Notes: generated by a model not told the origin, from the letters alone. Counted from the stretch's first letter, positions 7,003-16,302 are shown. The stretch: DNA of 64,000 nucleotides from Phormidium tenue FACHB-886 (GCF_014764505.1 NZ_JACXWX010000013.1:1-64000), one strand, 5' to 3'. Numbers and translations: made by a program.

Positions 7003-8768
7003 AGCAGCTTGCGGATCTCAGAAGCGATCGCCTCTGCATCCTCATTGAGAATCACCTGCATTCTATGCAAACCAGGACGAATGATGTCTTTTGCCCCCAA
7101 TGCTTTTAGCGAAGCTTCCTGGATGCTGTCCCGATCGTTCAACGTCAGGCGGAGACGAGTAGCGCAGGCATCGATCGTCTGAACGTTGTTCCGTCCGCCA
7201 AGCGCTTCGAGGTAGCGTTGAGCCAGGGAAGCAGATGCAGTGGAGCGCGCAACAGTGGGGACAGTAGCCGTGACAATGGCAGGAGCGATCGAAGCAGCAG
7301 AGGGAGCGGGCGCTGCCACAAGCGTCTTCATTTCTTCGGCGATCAGTTCGGCTTCAGGTCCAATAATTACCTGCATTGCATCCACACCAGGACGAATCAC
7401 GCCTTTTGCTCCAACCGCCCTGATCGCAGCATCCGCAACGCGATCCCGTTCCACCAGCGTCAAGCGTAGGCGCGTGGTGCAGGCATCGATCGACTTGAGG
7501 TTTTGCGCGCCGCCCAAAGCATCCAGGTAGCGCTGGGCAGTGAGCGCAATGCCACTGCGGGCAACTCCGTTTGTGGCTCCGGTAGCTGCGCCATTGCTGC
7601 CGCTTGCCGAAACGCCCGTAGGTGCTGCTGCCGCTGCTGCAAGTTGGGCATGCTCTAAGTCCATTTCTTCCCGACCGGGCGTTTTAAGATTGAGCGCCTG
7701 GATCAGGAAGCGGAAGAGCAAGTAATAGATTGCGCCATAGACCAAGCCAACAACCAAAATCATCCAGCCTTTGGTGGACAGCCCATAGTTCAGCACAAAG
7801 TCGAGCGCGCCTGCCGAAAAGGTGAAGCCGTGCCTAACGCCCAAAATATTCATGAGCGCCATAGAGATGCCCGTCAGCAGCGCATGGATGACGTACAGCA
7901 CCGGAGCCAGGAACATGAAGGTGAATTCGATCGGCTCTGTGATGCCCGTCAGAAACGAGGTGAGCGCCATACTCAGCATGATGCCTGCAGTGGCTCTGCG
8001 CCGTTCTGGACGCGCCATATGCACCATTGCCAAACAGGCTAGCGGCAAGCCAAACATCATCACTGGGTAGAAGCCCGTCATGAAGGTGCCTGCAGTCGGA
8101 TCGCCTGCAAGGAAGCGGCTTAGATCGCCTGTTACTGCAGTGCCATCTGCCTTAGTAAAAGAGCCAAACACAAACCACAACAGATTATTGAGGATGTGGT
8201 GCAAGCCAACCGGGATCAGCAGCCGATTCAGCGTCCCAAAGACGAATGCACCGATCGCCCCAGAAGAGGTGATCCAATTGCCGACTGCCTGTATTCCTAC
8301 CTGCACGGGTGGCCAAAGGTAGCCAAAAAGAATGGCTAACCCCAGCGCCACACCGCCCGTAATAATGGGTACAAATCGCTTGCCGCCAAAAAATCCCAAG
8401 AAGTCCGGCAGTTTGATGTTGTAAAAGCGGTTGTATAGCAAGCCGGCGATCACGCCTGCAATAATGCCTGCTAAGACGCCCATGTCGATCGTATCATTGA
8501 TCGTTTTCGCGCCGATCGTCAGCACAAAATAACCCACTAAACCCGCCAAACCGGCAGCACCTGCTCCATCTCTAGAGAAGCCGATGGCAACACCTGTGGC
8601 AAAGATTGCTGGTAAATTTTCAAATACGGCACCGCCCGCTTTGGTCATTACGGGAATGTTTAGCAGGTCTGGCGCACCCAAGCGCAGCAGCAAGCCTGCA
8701 GCGGGCAAAACGGCGATCGGCAGCATTAAGGCTCTGCCTAGCTTTTGTAGCGAACTAAATCCTGCCAT
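6999..8768 (-). CDS. nagE: PTS N-acetylglucosamine transporter, IIC-IIB-IIB
   Basis: A 589-residue phosphotransferase permease that imports and phosphorylates a sugar, by context GlcNAc. Residues 1 to about 370 are the membrane IIC domain of the glucose family ([19 protein letters not shown] at the start; [25 protein letters not shown]). Two IIB domains follow, with phosphorylated cysteines in [12 protein letters not shown] (Cys about 430) and [12 protein letters not shown] (Cys about 534), separated by an Ala/Thr/Ser linker. No IIA domain is present, unlike E. coli NagE, and no HPr or enzyme I gene lies in the window. PTS transporters are rare in cyanobacteria. The start ATG at 8768 has a good ribosome-binding site (gaaaggaaac). 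Confidence 0.93.
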   Translation of the reverse strand: MAGFSSLQKLGRALMLPIAVLPAAGLLLRLGAPDLLNIPVMTKAGGAVFENLPAIFATGVAIGFSRDGAGAAGLAGLVGYFVLTIGAKTINDTIDMGVLAGIIAGVIAGLLYNRFYNIKLPDFLGFFGGKRFVPIITGGVALGLAILFGYLWPPVQVGIQAVGNWITSSGAIGAFVFGTLNRLLIPVGLHHILNNLLWFVFGSFTKADGTAVTGDLSRFLAGDPTAGTFMTGFYPVMMFGLPLACLAMVHMARPERRRATAGIMLSMALTSFLTGITEPIEFTFMFLAPVLYVIHALLTGISMALMNILGVRHGFTFSAGALDFVLNYGLSTKGWMILVVGLVYGAIYYLLFRFLIQALNLKTPGREEMDLEHAQLAAAAAAPTGVSASGSNGAATGATNGVARSGIALTAQRYLDALGGAQNLKSIDACTTRLRLTLVERDRVADAAIRAVGAKGVIRPGVDAMQVIIGPEAELIAEEMKTLVAAPAPSAASIAPAIVTATVPTVARSTASASLAQRYLEALGGRNNVQTIDACATRLRLTLNDRDSIQEASLKALGAKDIIRPGLHRMQVILNEDAEAIASEIRKLL

Positions 8769-8889
8769 AGTTTCCTTTCACAGTGATTTTGAATTGAATA
8801 AGCAAAAGCTGCTTCTTTGAAAGCTGCAGCTCAAACCTCGACAGAAGCGGTTCTCAAAAAAACAATCAGGGTTTAATTAGGCGCAAAGC

Positions 8890-8976
8890 GCTGTAATCCC
8901 TAGATAGATATTTGTGACGTTATCTATGTGATGAACAGGCGGGTGTTGAGTCGGGTTCCACCTGTTTATCCCTAGA
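8890..8976. promoter_or_regulatory. Probable operator region of the nag operon
   Basis: The 359-bp gap between nagE (minus) and the divergent gene at 9128 holds several symmetric elements. ATAGATA-N10-TATCTAT is at 8904-8927. AACAGGCGG is paired with CCACCTGTT (one mismatch) at 8934-8966. A direct repeat ctgtaatccctaga (8891-8904) and ctgtttatccctaga (8962-8976) flanks both. This is the architecture of a repressor-controlled sugar operon. No regulator gene lies next to it. Confidence 0.45.
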
Positions 8977-9127
8977 CTTATCACATTTCAGCACGCTCAA
9001 ATATTAAGGAAAAATTCAGATTCAGGAGCAGCGTCAAAACCGTCTAGTAGGAATCAGAGTTTCTATCCGCAGATAGATGCCATTTCTGTTTCCTATCATG
9101 AAGATTGCAATGGTTTAGCAAAGCGTT

Positions 9128-9667
9128 ATGAATTTGACTGCAATTTTCCAGCTGTACTTGGAGCGGGGAAAAGCGCCTTACGAGAATGGCGGTATCAGCC
9201 AGCTAGACCATGCTCTACAGTCTGCCACTTTAGCAGAAGCTGCAAACCAACCCGATGAAATGATTGCAGCCTGTCTATTCCATGACTTAGGTCATCTACT
9301 GCATAGCTATGGTACAAGGGCAGCCGATAACGGCATCAACGATCGGCACGAGTACCGAGCTATTCCTAGCTTAAGCACTTTGTTTAGCCCTACCGTTTGG
9401 CAGCCCGTTCGGCTGCATGTAGAAGCCAAACGATACTGCTGTGCAGTAGATCCAACTTACTGGGAGCGCCTTTCGGCTGGCTCAAAAGAAACACTGGCGC
9501 TTCAAGGCGGTGTCTTTTCAGATGCAGCGGCAGCCGCTTTTATTAAGCGGCCATATGCTGAAGCGGCTGTGCAGCTGCGACGATGGGATGACCAAGCGAA
9601 GGCAATTGGGTTAGTTACGCCTGACCTAGAACACTTCAGGTGCAAGCTAGAAGCCTGTGTACTGTGA
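9128..9667 (+). CDS. HD-domain protein of the PhnZ/TmpB-like oxygenase type
   Basis: A 179-residue HD-fold metal protein. It has the first metal-binding His in QLDHALQSATLAEAA near 28, the HD pair in CLFHDLGHLLH near 57-58, and LHVEAKRYCC near 98-105, which is characteristic of the diiron oxygenase branch (PhnZ, TmpB) rather than nucleotide phosphohydrolases. A Tyr-Glu pair sits before the first His, where that branch keeps iron-coordinating Tyr/Glu residues, but the spacing is not exact. No phosphonate genes are nearby, so the substrate is unknown. It diverges from the nag operon. Confidence 0.75.
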   Translation: MNLTAIFQLYLERGKAPYENGGISQLDHALQSATLAEAANQPDEMIAACLFHDLGHLLHSYGTRAADNGINDRHEYRAIPSLSTLFSPTVWQPVRLHVEAKRYCCAVDPTYWERLSAGSKETLALQGGVFSDAAAAAFIKRPYAEAAVQLRRWDDQAKAIGLVTPDLEHFRCKLEACVL

Positions 9668-9677
9668 GCTGCTGCAG

Positions 9678-11495
9678 CTAAAGCTCGATTCGATCGTAGT
9701 CTCCTACAATTCTCAAGAAATCTGCTTTTCGGATCTTTAGCGTCTTACGATTATCTCCCATGCCGGTATAAAACCATTCACAGCTCTGTGTTGCAATCTC
9801 TTCATCAATAAACTTCAGCAGTTCAGCGTCTGGGATAAAGCCAAAGGGGGCGATCCCACCGACCGGAAAGCCCAGCTTCAAAACTTCTTTCTCTGTGGCA
9901 AACCGAATTTGGTATGCCCCTACGTTAAACATCTCAGCAACTTTGGCTTTATCCAACCGCTTCTCTGATTGGGTTAACACTACAATGAACTGAGCAGTTT
10001 TTTTGTTGTGTAGAATCAGGGTTTTGATCATGCAGTTTGGAAAATAGCCAATTTCTTTTTTGACATCTTCCATCGATAAAACAGGTTCATGCTGCAATAT
10101 CTCATAGTGAGCCTCGAACTGACGCAGCGTTAGCTCAATGTTGATACAGCAGTCGGGTTCGGGTTGAGGTTTGCGCGCAATGACGATCGCATAGTAGCCG
10201 TTTCGCCCATCGCGGTTGCTGGCAAGGGTGCGATCGGCAGACACAAACGAGGTGTGAGCAAAGTCGTTTTCTAGGAGGCTATTGGGCAGCAGCGCCATAA
10301 TCATCGGGTAGCTCGTTACCAGATCGATGTTGAAAATCTTGTTGATTTCGCCTTCTACCCCCTCATCAAACAATTTGCAGAAGATATTGAAGCGAGTTTT
10401 GGGCGTCAGATGCACTTCCAGAGAGTGATTTTCCTTGTCAACTTGAGCCGCTAAGGCAGTGTCGCGCCAGCTGGGAGTGACGTTGAGCGTGATAGAGTTG
10501 GCGTTGTAGAAAGAAATGAAAATATAGCCGCCCGGTTTCAACCATTCATAAAACCGACGCAGCATGGTTGCCGTGTCTTCAATGAAGCTACCCATGCCAA
10601 AGCTAGCTACAACTAAATCACAGTTGCCATAAAACTGGCTTTCATCAATCAGCTCTTCGTATTCAAAATCGTTCACATAGAAGTAGGTATTGCGAATATC
10701 TTTTTCTCGTTTAATATCGATCGCTTCTGCAATCATATTTGAGGAAAAATCGTAGGCATAAACGTCTTCAAAATGTCTTGCCAGGACAAAGCTATGTCTG
10801 CCCGTGCCACAGCCAATATCGATCGCAATCTGAGTTTTGTCTTCTTGCTTAATTTGCTTAATCAGCGCATTGAGCTTGTCGCTTTCAAACTCCATGGCTT
10901 CACGAGTCGCTATTTTAGATTTGCCATAGTATTTGTTGTAAATGGGGGCGCTTATTTCAGACAGCACTAAGTGGAACATTTTGCGGAGTCGCTTAATCAG
11001 CCGCTCAGAGATTAGATTAACCGAAAGAGAATAAAGCAAATCGCTATTTTCGATCGGAATAAAATATGTAATGGACTTAGTTTTATAGATTTCTTCAGAC
11101 GTTGGAAAGTCAATAAAGATAATATCGGCAGGTACTTTTTTTAGCTGTTGAATGATATCCCGTTCAACTTCCACCGTAGACCACAGCACAATCCGATCGA
11201 TGTTGTCTCGATACTGCAGCCGTTCGATCGCTCCTTGTAGTGCCCGCCCAAACGCTGCTTCTTGATACAAGCTGAAGATAATCAGCATGCGATAGACAGG
11301 TGATTTATAAATCTCCGGAAACTCTTCATGAGGTTTTGCAAACTCTAGCAAAATGCAATTATCGCTATCCAGCGTCAAAAGTCCCGTTGAGCTAACAGAG
11401 TTGTAAGCGCGAATCTCAAAAAATTTGCTAATTAATCCTTCGACTTCAAATTTAGTTTTAATCGTGGCGACAATATGAGAAATATGAATTTCCAT
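9678..11495 (-). CDS. Three-part protein: unknown N-domain, SAM methyltransferase, YbaK-like domain
   Basis: A 605-residue protein with no family name that I know. Residues 1 to about 200 are unassigned, with alternating hydrophobic strands (MLIIFSLYQEA, DRIVLWSTVEVERD, DIIFIDFP). Residues about 220-350 are a class I SAM-dependent methyltransferase: motif I IAIDIGCGTGRHSF, then DLVVASFGMGSF and WLKPGGYIFISFY. Residues about 465-605 resemble the YbaK/aminoacyl-tRNA deacylase fold (PNCMIKTLILHNKKTAQFIV, GFPVGGIAPFGF). YbaK-type proteins hydrolyse mischarged tRNAs, so an RNA-related substrate is possible. The methyl acceptor is unknown. The start is ATG 11495. It is a single gene, and its stop lies close to that of the convergent HD gene. 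Confidence 0.8.
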   Translation of the reverse strand: MEIHISHIVATIKTKFEVEGLISKFFEIRAYNSVSSTGLLTLDSDNCILLEFAKPHEEFPEIYKSPVYRMLIIFSLYQEAAFGRALQGAIERLQYRDNIDRIVLWSTVEVERDIIQQLKKVPADIIFIDFPTSEEIYKTKSITYFIPIENSDLLYSLSVNLISERLIKRLRKMFHLVLSEISAPIYNKYYGKSKIATREAMEFESDKLNALIKQIKQEDKTQIAIDIGCGTGRHSFVLARHFEDVYAYDFSSNMIAEAIDIKREKDIRNTYFYVNDFEYEELIDESQFYGNCDLVVASFGMGSFIEDTATMLRRFYEWLKPGGYIFISFYNANSITLNVTPSWRDTALAAQVDKENHSLEVHLTPKTRFNIFCKLFDEGVEGEINKIFNIDLVTSYPMIMALLPNSLLENDFAHTSFVSADRTLASNRDGRNGYYAIVIARKPQPEPDCCINIELTLRQFEAHYEILQHEPVLSMEDVKKEIGYFPNCMIKTLILHNKKTAQFIVVLTQSEKRLDKAKVAEMFNVGAYQIRFATEKEVLKLGFPVGGIAPFGFIPDAELLKFIDEEIATQSCEWFYTGMGDNRKTLKIRKADFLRIVGDYDRIEL

Positions 11496-11657
11496 TGGGG
11501 TTGGTGCAATTGTCTAGATACTATTTCAAAGATAGTGCCTGAGTTGCAGCCCCTATGCAAGCTGAGTTTGGCAAACGAGTTTCATGCGCTCACAGGCACA
11601 TGATTCGCCTGAGCGGGCGTTATCTAGCGTGAATTTGTGAATCGTGGTGCTGCCGAA

Positions 11658-12899
11658 TTAAGTGGTATATTCCGCGTTAATTTTCACGTAGTCGTAGCTC
11701 AGGTCGCAGCCCCAAGCAATGCCCGACCCTGTGCCGCTGCCCACGCTGACTGAAATTAACACCGTATCCGATTTGAGATATTCCCCTGCTGCAGCTTGCT
11801 TGATGTAGGCGCTAGCAGCAGCGCGATCGAACGGCAGCGGTTGCCCATATTCCATCAGCAAGAACTCTCCTAGCTGCACCCGCAGGTGGTCTTGCTCAAA
11901 TGGCACACCTGCCCGTCCGGCGGCAGCCGCAATCCGTCCCCAGTTGGGATCGCGTCCAAACACCGCTGATTTTAGCAGTGCCGACCCGGCAATCGTTCGG
12001 GCGATTTGCCGCGCTGCTGCATCATCGATTGCACCAGAGACGCGCACTTCGATCAGGCAGGTTGCCCCTTCACCATCCCGGGCGATCGCCTTTGCCAGAT
12101 GCATACAGACTTCTGTGAGAGCAGCTTCTAGCTTGTCTGCTTCTGCGCCTGCTTCGGTAATGGCAGGAGTGCGCGACTGCCCGTTTGCCAACGCGATTAG
12201 CGAATCGTTGGTGCTGGTGTCGCCATCTACTGTGATCTGGTTGAAGCTTTTGTCGGCAGCGCGTCCGACCATTTGCTGCCACAGGTGCGGAGAGATTGCT
12301 GCATCACAGGTGACAAACGCCAGCATCGTCGCCATGTTGGGGTGAATCATGCCTGAGCCTTTGCAAATGCCGCCAATCCGCACTGGGCGACCGTCGAGTG
12401 TGGTCTCCAGCGCAATTGACTTTGTCACCAGATCAGTCGTGATAATTGCTTTCTCAGCCGTAGCCGAGCCATCTTTGGCAAGTTTTTCCACAAGCTGTGG
12501 AATAGCAGCTCGCAGGTTGTCCATCTTAATTCGCTGGCCAATCACACCTGTGGAAGCCACCAGCACCGCTTCTGCCGGAACGCCGATCGCCTGCCCCACG
12601 AGCTGAGCGCTCTCCAGCGTATCTTCCCAGCCTTGAGTTCCTGTAGCAGCGTTTGCCTGTCCGGCATTGCAGAGAATAGCGCGGGCAGCGCCTTTAGATT
12701 GCAAGCACTGGCGACAGTAGTCTACACAGGCAGCCCGGACTTGGCTAGTGGTGAAAACGCCCGCTGCGATCGCCTCCACATCTGAGACAATCAGCGCTAG
12801 ATCCGGCAATCCTGATGGCTTCAGTCCTGCTGTGATACCTGCTGCCTTGTACCCCTTAGGAGCCGTAACGCCTCCTTCAATGACTTGCCAGTCCGACAT
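11658..12899 (-). CDS. argJ: Bifunctional ornithine acetyltransferase / N-acetylglutamate synthase
   Basis: A 413-residue ArgJ, which moves acetyl from N-acetylornithine to glutamate in the cyclic arginine pathway and can also acetylate glutamate from acetyl-CoA. Motifs: AILCNAGQANAATG near 80 and the self-cleavage site HPNMATMLAF near 185, where the Thr becomes the nucleophile of the beta chain. The C-terminal FGRDPNWGRIAAAAGRAG is also typical. ATG 12899 (MSDWQVIEGG) is chosen over the frame opening at 12950, because conserved sequence begins there. It is a single gene on the minus strand. Confidence 0.95.
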   Translation of the reverse strand: MSDWQVIEGGVTAPKGYKAAGITAGLKPSGLPDLALIVSDVEAIAAGVFTTSQVRAACVDYCRQCLQSKGAARAILCNAGQANAATGTQGWEDTLESAQLVGQAIGVPAEAVLVASTGVIGQRIKMDNLRAAIPQLVEKLAKDGSATAEKAIITTDLVTKSIALETTLDGRPVRIGGICKGSGMIHPNMATMLAFVTCDAAISPHLWQQMVGRAADKSFNQITVDGDTSTNDSLIALANGQSRTPAITEAGAEADKLEAALTEVCMHLAKAIARDGEGATCLIEVRVSGAIDDAAARQIARTIAGSALLKSAVFGRDPNWGRIAAAAGRAGVPFEQDHLRVQLGEFLLMEYGQPLPFDRAAASAYIKQAAAGEYLKSDTVLISVSVGSGTGSGIAWGCDLSYDYVKINAEYTT

Positions 12900-12961
12900 G
12901 GTATTTCCCCTGTGTTTCCCCTGCTTTAGGTGACTATCGCAATTCTCCATTGCCTGAATTC

Positions 12962-13010
12962 AGGCTATTTGTTGAAAGCTATCTGGAGCATGGCTTTCAA
13001 CAAATAGCCT
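12962..13010. repeat. 18-bp perfect inverted repeat
   Basis: Arms aggctatttgttgaaagc (12962-12979) and its complement (12993-13010) surround a 13-nt loop. It lies between the 3' end of the cyclophilin gene and the argJ start on the minus strand. No T-run follows. It may be a transcript end, a processing site or a repeat element. Apart from this hairpin I see nothing in 12900-13214. Confidence 0.6.
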
Positions 13011-13214
13011 AAAAGATGCCTAAAAAGTGTTGACAATGACTCGATCTGCCCTAAATTCCCCAGAGCTGGGAAATTTAGAAGACAAATGCAAGATATTGAC
13101 TGCTTTTTGACATCTTTTGGTTCGACCTGAGTGCTCTAACGGCTCTAAGCTTGAACTGAACTTGAGCCGTTGAAACCCCGATTTTTGCAGAGCAGCCCTA
13201 ATTATGCAAGCGAT

Positions 13215-13697
13215 CTACTCTTCAATTTTGACTGAGAGAATTTTGTCACCCCGGCGAATGGCTTGCACCACGTCTACATTGTCCGTTTTGCCGAAGGCGG
13301 CATATTGCCCGTCCAAGAAGGAGGCATCCCCCAGTGTGATGAAAAACTGGCTGGTGGCGCTATTAGGTTCGTTGGTGCGTGCCATTGAAATGACGCCTGC
13401 TGTCCCGTGCTTGATCAGCGGTTTTTGCCCTCGGTTAAGGACGCGCCCCACGGTAGCTTCAGTGGCTCCCTCTGCCCAAATCTCTAAGGGAATGTTATCT
13501 TTAGATCCGCCTGTGCCGTTGCCTTTAGGGTCGCCACCCTGGATCACAAAGCCAGGTTCAACCCGGTGAAAGGTTAAACCATCGTAAAAGTTTCTTTTTG
13601 CGAGATCAACGAAATTTTTGACGGTGATAGGTGCATGTTCATCGTCTAGAGCTAGGCGAATCGTTCCTTTGTCAGTTTCCATAATGGCGTGGATCAT
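13215..13697 (-). CDS. Cyclophilin-type peptidyl-prolyl isomerase
   Basis: A 160-residue cytoplasmic cyclophilin that speeds proline cis-trans isomerisation during protein folding. The active site is visible: FHRVEPGFVIQGGDP near 44-58 (catalytic Arg, Phe, Gln), then SQFFITLGDASFLDGQYAAFG near 115-135. No signal peptide is seen, so it should be the cytoplasmic PpiB type. The start is taken at ATG 13697, with a purine-rich aggaggaagc just upstream; an internal ATG at 13682 would also fit the family. It is alone between argJ and the divergent gene at 13826. Confidence 0.93.
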   Translation of the reverse strand: MIHAIMETDKGTIRLALDDEHAPITVKNFVDLAKRNFYDGLTFHRVEPGFVIQGGDPKGNGTGGSKDNIPLEIWAEGATEATVGRVLNRGQKPLIKHGTAGVISMARTNEPNSATSQFFITLGDASFLDGQYAAFGKTDNVDVVQAIRRGDKILSVKIEE

Positions 13698-13825
13698 GCT
13701 TCCTCCTGGTTAGTCACCGTTTTGTCCACGGATGCGAAGTCTACAATTGGCAGTATCAGTATATAGAATTGGTGCATCCTCGTTGCAGTGATGTCGGCAA
13801 ACAGAAATTTTTTTGATTGAAAATT

Positions 13826-14728
13826 ATGCGGTGGACGTGGCGGATTGTTTGGATTATGGCGTTAATGCTGCTGTGGCTGTTTTGCAGCGGCATTGCTCAG
13901 GCGGGCATCCCTACAGCTATGCCAATCGGCACTTTGGCGCAAGAGCCTCTCCTTAATTTTCCTCACGTAACGCTGAGTCAGCGGCTGGCTCAATTTCCCA
14001 ACTGGAACACAAAGCCCCTCGTGCAGCCATCGCGGGGGGATCTAATCTATCCAGATTGGTTTGAAGGCAACTGGACAGTCACAACGACGCTTACCGAGAT
14101 GGTGGCTCCGCTGGCTCCCAAAATTGTTAGCCCTGGCTTTGAAAGCAATCGTCAGTATCTCAACCAGCCGATCGCCTTTCCGGTTCGGTTTGTGGAGGTG
14201 CAGCCCAAGGGATTGGACTCGCTGGTGTCGGTGATGTCGTTTGTGCTTAGCCCCGGTGAGAAGCAGATTATTTCTGACCGTGCCTACAATGGCATGAGTT
14301 TGGCGAAGGCCTATCTGGGCGATCGGGCGGTGCTGGCGGTCAAGGTCGATCCCAACAATCCCAATCGACAGATCACGCTGCTGCGAGGTGATTCATCAAA
14401 CGCCCTGTTTAGCGAACGCCAGCTTATCTCGACTGTTACCGGACGCGCCACCGAAATTCCTACGCCTGACCAGTTCATTACAACTGAAATTTTCTCTCAG
14501 GAATTTCGGGGGACGCCGCAGCTTTACTTCAACGAAGTCGAAAACACGACTGCCTATACCTATAATCCAAATAGCTCAGAAGTGCCGATCGCGGCTGACC
14601 AGATCACAGCCATCTATCTTTCACCCCAAGACCCGGACTACTTCAAAACGATTCCGAACGGCAACTTCCTGGGAGAACCGCAGCCCGTAGCCCTATATCG
14701 CTACCGCTTGGAATTTCACAAAGCCTGA
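13826..14728 (+). CDS. Secreted or lumenal protein, DUF6816-like
   Basis: About 300 residues with an N-terminal signal (RIVWIMALMLLWLFCSGIAQA), so it is probably exported to the periplasm or thylakoid lumen. The core has DLIYPDWFEGNWTVTTTL near 75 and FESNRQYLNQPIAFPVRF near 110. I associate this pattern with DUF6816, shared by cyanobacteria and plastids; the family number is from memory. The function is unknown; the fold may be lipocalin-like, judging from the repeated beta-strand pattern. ATG 13826 is preferred to TTG 13817. panE starts 3 bp after its stop, so the two are probably co-transcribed. Confidence 0.75.
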   Translation: MRWTWRIVWIMALMLLWLFCSGIAQAGIPTAMPIGTLAQEPLLNFPHVTLSQRLAQFPNWNTKPLVQPSRGDLIYPDWFEGNWTVTTTLTEMVAPLAPKIVSPGFESNRQYLNQPIAFPVRFVEVQPKGLDSLVSVMSFVLSPGEKQIISDRAYNGMSLAKAYLGDRAVLAVKVDPNNPNRQITLLRGDSSNALFSERQLISTVTGRATEIPTPDQFITTEIFSQEFRGTPQLYFNEVENTTAYTYNPNSSEVPIAADQITAIYLSPQDPDYFKTIPNGNFLGEPQPVALYRYRLEFHKA

Positions 14729-14731
14729 CCC

Positions 14732-15739
14732 ATGATCGCCCCGCTTCCCTACCCCCCACTTTCTACGCCCCGTCGCTATGCTGTTCTCGGTACAGGGGCA
14801 TTGGGCGGTTTCTATGGCGCTAGGCTTCAGCAGGCAGGAGCAGAAGTGCATTACCTGGTGCGGAGCGACTATGAGCAAGTCAAACAGCACGGGCTAGTGG
14901 TGGAGTCGCCGGATGGAAACTTTACGCTACCCAAAGTTTATGCCTATCAGCAGGCGATCGATCTGCCACCCTGCGATGTGGTGCTCGTGGCGTTAAAAAC
15001 CACTCAAAACCATCTGCTGCCTAAGCTACTGCCGCCCGTCATTAAAGACGAAGGAGTGGTGCTAGTGCTGCAGAATGGCTTGGGCATTGAGGCAGAGGTC
15101 GCTGAAATTGTGGGGAGCGATCGCGTTATGGGCGGGCTGTGCTTTCTCTGCTCCAACAAAGGGGCACCCGGACATATCCGCCATCTCGACTATAAGCAAA
15201 TCACGCTAGGGGATTTTGCTGCCGGATACCAGCCTTGCGGCATCACAGAGCGAATGCAGCAGATCGCAGCAGATTTTGAGCAAGCGGGTGTGCCAATCGA
15301 GCTATCAGAAGATTTATTGATCGCCCGCTGGAAAAAGCTTGTTTGGAATATCCCCTTCAACGGGCTATCAGTAGTGCTGAATGCAATGACCGATCAAATG
15401 ATGGCAAATGAGTGGACGCGATCGCTTGCCGAGAACCTGATGCGGGAGGTGTTGCTCGGCGCGGCTGCCTCTGTGCAGCTGACTCAACCCGGTAGCGATC
15501 GCAGCATACCGCCCCAGTTCATCCAAACCATGCTGGACTACACCACTCAAATGAAACCCTACCGCACCAGCATGAAGATCGACTACGACGAACGCCGCCC
15601 CTTAGAAGTAGAGGCGATTTTTGGCAAACCGCTGAGAATGGCGAAACAGGCAGGTGTAGCGCTCCCTCGTATTGAAATGCTGTATCAGCAGTTGAAATTT
15701 TTGGATGCGGAAAATCAACGCTTTAGAACGTACATATAG
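14732..15739 (+). CDS. panE: Ketopantoate reductase family protein
   Basis: A 335-residue NADPH-dependent reductase that makes pantoate from 2-dehydropantoate for coenzyme A. The Rossmann motif YAVLGTGALGGFYGARL is at 15-31. The catalytic Lys lies in RWKKLVWNIPFNGLSVV near 200 and the C-terminal helical domain follows (TSMKIDYDERRPLEVEAIFG). Many cyanobacteria carry several PanE-like proteins, some acting on other 2-oxoacids, so the substrate is likely but not certain. It begins 3 bp after the upstream DUF6816-like gene. Confidence 0.87.
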   Translation: MIAPLPYPPLSTPRRYAVLGTGALGGFYGARLQQAGAEVHYLVRSDYEQVKQHGLVVESPDGNFTLPKVYAYQQAIDLPPCDVVLVALKTTQNHLLPKLLPPVIKDEGVVLVLQNGLGIEAEVAEIVGSDRVMGGLCFLCSNKGAPGHIRHLDYKQITLGDFAAGYQPCGITERMQQIAADFEQAGVPIELSEDLLIARWKKLVWNIPFNGLSVVLNAMTDQMMANEWTRSLAENLMREVLLGAAASVQLTQPGSDRSIPPQFIQTMLDYTTQMKPYRTSMKIDYDERRPLEVEAIFGKPLRMAKQAGVALPRIEMLYQQLKFLDAENQRFRTYI

Positions 15740-15746
15740 CAATCCT

Positions 15747-15798
15747 AAATGGTTTGTGAAGGGTGGGCTTCGCCTGCCCCAACTTTCACAAACCATTT
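15747..15798. terminator. Hairpin after panE
   Basis: Arms aaatggtttgtgaa (15747-15760) and ttcacaaaccattt (15785-15798), with a G/C-rich inner stem around a ttcg loop. It lies 7 bp after the panE stop. No T-run follows, so it may be an mRNA-stabilising end or a repeat element. Confidence 0.5.
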
Positions 15799-15799
15799 C

Positions 15800-16302
15800 A
15801 TAGCTTAAATAGGATCGCTATAGCCATCAGTTCTCGCAATAAGGTCTAGAAATGCTGTCTAAAACTTAGCTTCTAGAAGGCTTAAAGACTATGTCAGAGC
15901 ATCTGTATTTTAAATAACATTTTTTGGGGAAAATATCTTTAAACTGTATATAAAATGTATAGATTAGGGTCGAGCTTGCAGATCTCCTTCTAGCAAGTTA
16001 AGCTCTTTTCAAGCTGAAAGAAACCTCCGCTATACCCTGGCTGCGATCGCTAACTCTCTAGGGTCAATGGCTGAGACGAGTTTGTAAACGCATAATATTT
16101 CTAGCGTTATGGCGGGGTGGCAAACTGCTGAACTTCTAGAAATACTGTTGAAGACGGGTTAGATGAGGCGGTGTTTGCGGTAATTTTTACTGCTGTTTGG
16201 TGTATTCCCTTTCATCGCGAGGAATGTTACCAAACGCGATCGCCGAACTGAGACGTGCTGTGAGTGTGTGTGAGGCAATACACCAAACAGTAGGAGATGT
16301 GT
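15800..16302 (+). promoter_or_regulatory. Long leader with an inverted repeat next to the ribosome-binding site
   Basis: About 500 bp without a gene. A perfect 14-bp inverted repeat, ctgtttggtgtatt (16193-16206) and aatacaccaaacag (16277-16290), is separated by 70 nt. Its second arm abuts the TAGGAG ribosome-binding site of the gene at 16303. Folding of the RNA could influence access to that site. Otherwise I see only scattered AT-rich sequence. Confidence 0.45.

Noticed and set aside
16087-16115. GTTATGG with nearby CGCATAAT as another attC-like site
   Set aside because: The arms are short, the shared 14-bp box is absent and no gene stop lies just upstream.
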